Of a stretch of 11,170 nucleotides of DNA, positions 5,961 through 11,170 are shown piece by piece. Within the stretch, counting starts at the first letter, position 1. Each line of letters opens with the position of its first letter. Where the stretch lies: positions 55,435 to 66,604 of the forward strand of contig DHWS01000105.1 in the NCBI GenBank assembly GCA_002413305.1, in the 5' to 3' direction. This DNA comes from Actinobacteria bacterium UBA5176. GTDB taxonomy: Bacteria; Actinomycetota; UBA4738. Made by a program: the position numbers and the translations under genes. The notes beneath the pieces are model-generated. The model had not been told where the DNA came from, searched no databases, and worked only from the letters and a program-made list of their open reading frames with translations.

Positions 5961-5966
5961 GGAGGT
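5961..5966 (+). promoter_or_regulatory. dnaN ribosome binding site
   Basis: GGAGGT lies five bases before the GTG at 5972 and is a near-perfect Shine-Dalgarno sequence within a purine-rich run. It fixes GTG as the dnaN start; there is no competing ATG in frame nearby. Confidence 0.9.
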
Positions 5967-5971
5967 AGATC

Positions 5972-7072
5972 GTGAAGTTCAAGTGCGACCGCGACGCGTT
6001 CTCCGAAGCGCTCCAAACCGTGCAGCGCGCGGTTTCCTCCAGGCCGGGAATCCCGGCGCTCACGGGGGTCCTCATGAACGCCTCGGGCAGCGAGCTCGTC
6101 CTGGCCACCACGGACCTCGAGGTTTCCGCCCGGCTGAAGCTCGACGTCCACGTGCAGGTCGAAGGGGTCGCGCTGGTACCGGCCAAGCTTCTGGCCGACA
6201 TGGTGAAGAGCTTCGACCAGGCACCGGTGGAGTTCGAAGAGGAGGGCGGCCAGGCCCGGATCGTGTGCAGCAACTACGAGGGCACGCTGCGATGCCTCCC
6301 CGCGGAGGACTTCCCCGCGCTGCAGGATCCGGCCGGTACCCGGGTCACGGTCGTCGCCGGCGAGCTGGCCTCGGCGATCGCCCAGGTCGGGCGGGCCGCA
6401 TCCCGTGACGAAGCGCGCCCCATCCTCACCGGCGTGCTGCTCGAGATCACTCCTGAGGGCCTGACCATGGTGGCCACCGACTCCTACCGCCTGGCCGTCC
6501 GGGAGCTCACGGCCAGCGCGCAGGGCGAGGCGAAGGCCCTGGTCCCGGAGCGCGCACTGGCCGAAGCGGGTCGCGCCGCCGCGGGCGACGAACGGGCCGA
6601 GGCGGAGCTCTTCGTGGACCAGTCGCAGGTCGCCTTCCGGGCCGGCGCGCTGACCCTCACCTCACGTCTGATCGACGGCGAGTTCCCGAACTACCGCCAG
6701 CTCCTGCCGGAGCGGTACGAGAACAAGCTCACCGCCTCACGGACCCAGCTGCTGGACGCCGTGAACCGGGTGGGCCTCCTGGCCAGGGAGAGTTCGCCCG
6801 TGAAGATGGAGTTCAACGCGCTCGGGGTTCGGCTCTCTTCGTCGTCCCCGGACCTCGGGGGAGCCGTCGAGGTCGTGGAGGCGAAGTACGAGGGCGAAGA
6901 CCTGACCGCGGCGTTCAACCCTGGGTACCTGGTGGACGGTCTGAAGGCCGCCACCGGCGAGCGGGTGGAGATCGAGGTCCGTGACGGGCTGAAGCCCGCG
7001 GTGGTCCGGGGCGAGGGTGAGGCGTTCGTCTACCTGGTCATGCCGGTCCGGTTGCCGGCCCCGGTCGGCTAA
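5972..7072 (+). CDS. dnaN: DNA polymerase III beta subunit (sliding clamp)
   Basis: DnaN forms the ring-shaped dimeric clamp that holds DNA polymerase III on DNA and is the docking platform for many replication and repair proteins. The 366-residue product matches the usual family length and divides into three similar domains of about 120 residues each. Recognisable landmarks are the N-terminal MKFKCDRDAFSEALQTVQRA, VATDSYRLAV in the second domain (about 171-180), LIDGEFPNYRQLLP in the third, and the near-universal C-terminal VYLVMPVRL, which contributes to the partner-binding pocket. The start is GTG with a strong Shine-Dalgarno sequence. It lies between dnaA and recF; recF begins 27 bases after the stop, so the two are probably co-transcribed. 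No gnd gene is inserted here, unlike in mycobacteria. Confidence 0.98.
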   Translation: MKFKCDRDAFSEALQTVQRAVSSRPGIPALTGVLMNASGSELVLATTDLEVSARLKLDVHVQVEGVALVPAKLLADMVKSFDQAPVEFEEEGGQARIVCSNYEGTLRCLPAEDFPALQDPAGTRVTVVAGELASAIAQVGRAASRDEARPILTGVLLEITPEGLTMVATDSYRLAVRELTASAQGEAKALVPERALAEAGRAAAGDERAEAELFVDQSQVAFRAGALTLTSRLIDGEFPNYRQLLPERYENKLTASRTQLLDAVNRVGLLARESSPVKMEFNALGVRLSSSSPDLGGAVEVVEAKYEGEDLTAAFNPGYLVDGLKAATGERVEIEVRDGLKPAVVRGEGEAFVYLVMPVRLPAPVG

Positions 7073-7099
7073 GACGCGGTCGGGCCCCGGACCGTCGCT

Positions 7100-8211
7100 G
7101 TGCGGCTCGACTGGATCGAGCTTCGTGACTTCCGGAGCTACCGCGAGGCCTCGCTCCGCATCTCCCCCGGCCTCACAGCGGTGGTGGGGCCGAACGGCGA
7201 GGGGAAGACGAACCTGCTCGAGGCGCTGTACTACCTGGTCGCCCTGGAGTCGCCGAGGGTGAGCAGCGATCTCCCGCTGGTCCGCATGGCGCCGGGCGCG
7301 ATCGGAGGTTCGGCCTTCCTCCGAGGCGAGGCCGAATCGGGTTCCGGCCGGTTCCTGATCGAGGTGGAGATCCGGGCCGACGGTGCGAACCGTGTCCAGG
7401 TGAACCGGTCCGCGGTTCGGCGCAAGCGCGACCTTCGCAGGCACCTCCGGGCCGTGTTCAGCGGCCCCGACGACCTCGATGTCGTGCAGGGCGAGCCCGA
7501 TCACCGTCGCCGGTTCATGGACGAGGTAGTTCACACAATGTGGCCGACCAAGGAGGGGTTGGCGTCCGCATACGAACGGGCGCTGCGCCAGCGGAACCGC
7601 CTGCTCAAGGACTGGCCTGGCACAGGCGAGCCCGCCGGGCTGGAGGGCTGGGACGCAGAACTGGTCACCCACGGCTCGGCGCTGACCGCCGCCCGCCGCC
7701 AGGCGGTGGAGGCGATCGAGGCTCGCGCGGAGGAGGAGTTCCGGGCCATCTCGGATCGCGGCCAGGGTGCACTGGTGGTCGAGTACCGGCCGTCCGTCGA
7801 GGCGGACGCCGCCGACCTGACGCATGCGTTCCGCGAGGCCCTCACCGCCCGCCGAGCCGACGAGCTGATCCGCCGATCCACCCTGGTCGGTCCGCATCGC
7901 GACGAGCTCGCCCTCCGCGTCGAAGGTCTGGTCGCCAGAGGCTTCGCCTCGCATGGAGAGGCGTGGGCGGCCGCAGTGAGTCTTCGTCTGGCCCTGGCTC
8001 GGGCCGTGGCCGAGGAGACCGGAGAGCTGCCTACCGTGTTCCTGGACGACCCGTTCTCGGCGCTGGACCCGGTGCGTCGGAGACGGCTCGCCGAGGGCCT
8101 CCACGGCCGTGGACAGCTCCTGATCGCGATCCCGGACGAACAGCAGCTGCCGGAGGGTGCGGCGGTGTGGCGGGTTCGGGACGGATCGGTGCTCATCGGG
8201 GAGGGGACGAC

Positions 8212-8215
<4 letters not shown>
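7100..8215 (+). CDS. recF: RecF, recombination mediator ATPase
   Basis: RecF is an SMC-like ABC ATPase that, with RecO and RecR, loads RecA at single-strand gaps. The 371-residue protein has the N-terminal WIELRDFRSY typical of the family, Walker A GPNGEGKT at 30-37, PDHRRRFMDEVV at about 133-144, an ABC signature region ASHGEAWAAAVSLRLA at 283-298 and Walker B TVFLDDPFSALD at 312-323. The signature differs from the common SQGQQR form and is close to the SHGESW of mycobacterial RecF, which supports an actinobacterial source. Walker B has proline after the catalytic Asp pair (LDDPF), where valine is more usual. The start is GTG; no strong Shine-Dalgarno sequence is seen. Its TGA overlaps the next start as GTGA. 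Confidence 0.97.
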
Positions 8216-10639
<2,424 letters not shown>

Positions 10640-10661
10640 TTCCGGAATGAGCTAAGAGCCC

Positions 10662-11170
10662 ATGGCGGTCGAAGAGGAGAGCATCGAACAGGTCGTCATC
10701 GAGGAGGAGATCCAGTCCTCCTTCATCGACTATGCGATGTCGGTCATCGTGTCCCGGGCGCTCCCGGACGTGCGGGACGGATTGAAGCCGGTCCACCGCC
10801 GGATCCTGTTTTCGATGATGGAGGGGGGCCTGACCCCGGATCGCCCCCGCCGCAAGTCGGCCGCGGCCGTCGGAGACGTGATCAAGAAGTACCACCCCCA
10901 CGGCGACATGGCTGTGTACGACGCCATGGTCCGGCTGGCCCAGGACTTCTCGCTTCGCTATCCACTGGTCGACCCGCAGGGGAACTTCGGGTCGGTCGAC
11001 GGGGACCCACCGGCCGCGGCGCGATACACGGAGGCTCGGCTGGCGCCGCTGGCGATGGAGCTCCTCCGCGACATCGACAAGGAGACCGTCGACTTCATCC
11101 CGAACTACGACGGGTACGAACAGGAGCCGGTCGTGCTGCCGGCCCGCTTCCCGAACCTGCTGGTCAACGG
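10662..11170 (+). CDS. gyrA: DNA gyrase subunit A (partial, C-terminus off window)
   Basis: GyrA carries the DNA breakage-reunion activity of gyrase. The first 169 codons are visible and the frame is open to the right edge. The sequence aligns with E. coli GyrA without gaps at the key sites and with the same numbering: HPHGD at 78-82, D87, and the catalytic tyrosine Y122 in AARYTEARL. Position 83, usually serine, threonine or alanine, is methionine here (GDMAVYD). The ATG start at 10662 follows gyrB by 22 bases; a short GAG lies upstream but the Shine-Dalgarno sequence is weak. The N-terminus is short and acidic ([15 protein letters not shown]) before the conserved [18 protein letters not shown]. 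Confidence 0.97.
   Translation, partial: MAVEEESIEQVVIEEEIQSSFIDYAMSVIVSRALPDVRDGLKPVHRRILFSMMEGGLTPDRPRRKSAAAVGDVIKKYHPHGDMAVYDAMVRLAQDFSLRYPLVDPQGNFGSVDGDPPAAARYTEARLAPLAMELLRDIDKETVDFIPNYDGYEQEPVVLPARFPNLLVN

Larger units (their letters stand above)
5752..5971. other. dnaA-dnaN intergenic region, candidate oriC part
   Basis: In actinobacteria the origin usually lies between dnaA and dnaN. This gap is short for that role. It contains only imperfect DnaA boxes: TGTTCCACA at 5893-5901 (8 of 9 matches to TTWTCCACA), ATTTCCACC at 5901-5909 (7 of 9), and TGTGGACGG at 5792-5800 (7 of 9 on the other strand). It also holds GTGCA repeats at roughly one-turn spacing (5761, 5772, 5782) and a CGAACCCCGGGTTCG palindrome at 5815-5829. 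The stretch from about 5890 to 5955 is the least GC-rich part. I could not identify a convincing dnaN promoter. Confidence 0.5.

Overview
This window is a complete example of the conserved chromosomal replication-origin neighbourhood of a GC-rich bacterium, most likely an actinobacterium (Actinomycetota). The evidence for that lineage is the gene order rpmH / dnaA-dnaN-recF-DUF721-gyrB-gyrA, a DUF721/DciA-type gene between recF and gyrB, the RecF signature SHGEAW (mycobacterial RecF has SHGESW), a long disordered N-terminal extension on ParA, and frequent GTG starts. The mycobacterial gnd gene between dnaN and recF is absent. I cannot place it below phylum level.

Layout. Positions 1-4026 are all on the minus strand. 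Read in their direction of transcription they are rpmH (ribosomal protein L34), rnpA (RNase P protein), yidD, yidC (membrane insertase), jag/khpB (KH-R3H RNA-binding protein), rsmG (16S rRNA G527 methyltransferase) and parA (chromosome partitioning ATPase, cut by the left edge). The genes rnpA-yidD-yidC-jag overlap one another by 4, 4 and 35 bases. A perfect 16-bp parS site covers the proposed start codon of rsmG. Positions 4027-4329 are a divergent control region. It holds a probable rpmH promoter (minus strand), a probable dnaA promoter (plus strand), and three DnaA boxes within 33 bp, the last of which runs into the dnaA ATG. Positions 4330-11170 are all on the plus strand: dnaA, a 220-bp dnaA-dnaN gap with weaker DnaA-box-like sites, dnaN, recF, a DUF721 gene, a gap with an extended -10 promoter, gyrB, and the first 169 codons of gyrA (cut by the right edge).

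How it works together. DnaA, the DnaA boxes, the sliding clamp (DnaN), the DUF721 protein (possible helicase-loading factor), RecF and DNA gyrase cover initiation, processivity, gap repair and supercoiling. ParA and parS provide origin segregation. RpmH, RnpA, YidD, YidC, Jag and RsmG are the ribosome/RNA/membrane-insertion genes that commonly accompany the origin. All genes point away from 4027-4329, as expected if replication starts there or in the dnaA-dnaN gap.

I see no mobile element, CRISPR array, tRNA or rRNA gene, and no sign of a previously undescribed system. The points worth a second look are fine-scale ones: the overlap of DnaA boxes with the dnaA start, parS at the rsmG start, methionine at the quinolone position 83 of GyrA, a run of T-ending codons in gyrB, a possible CTG start for rnpA, and a long repeat-bearing basic tail on YidC.
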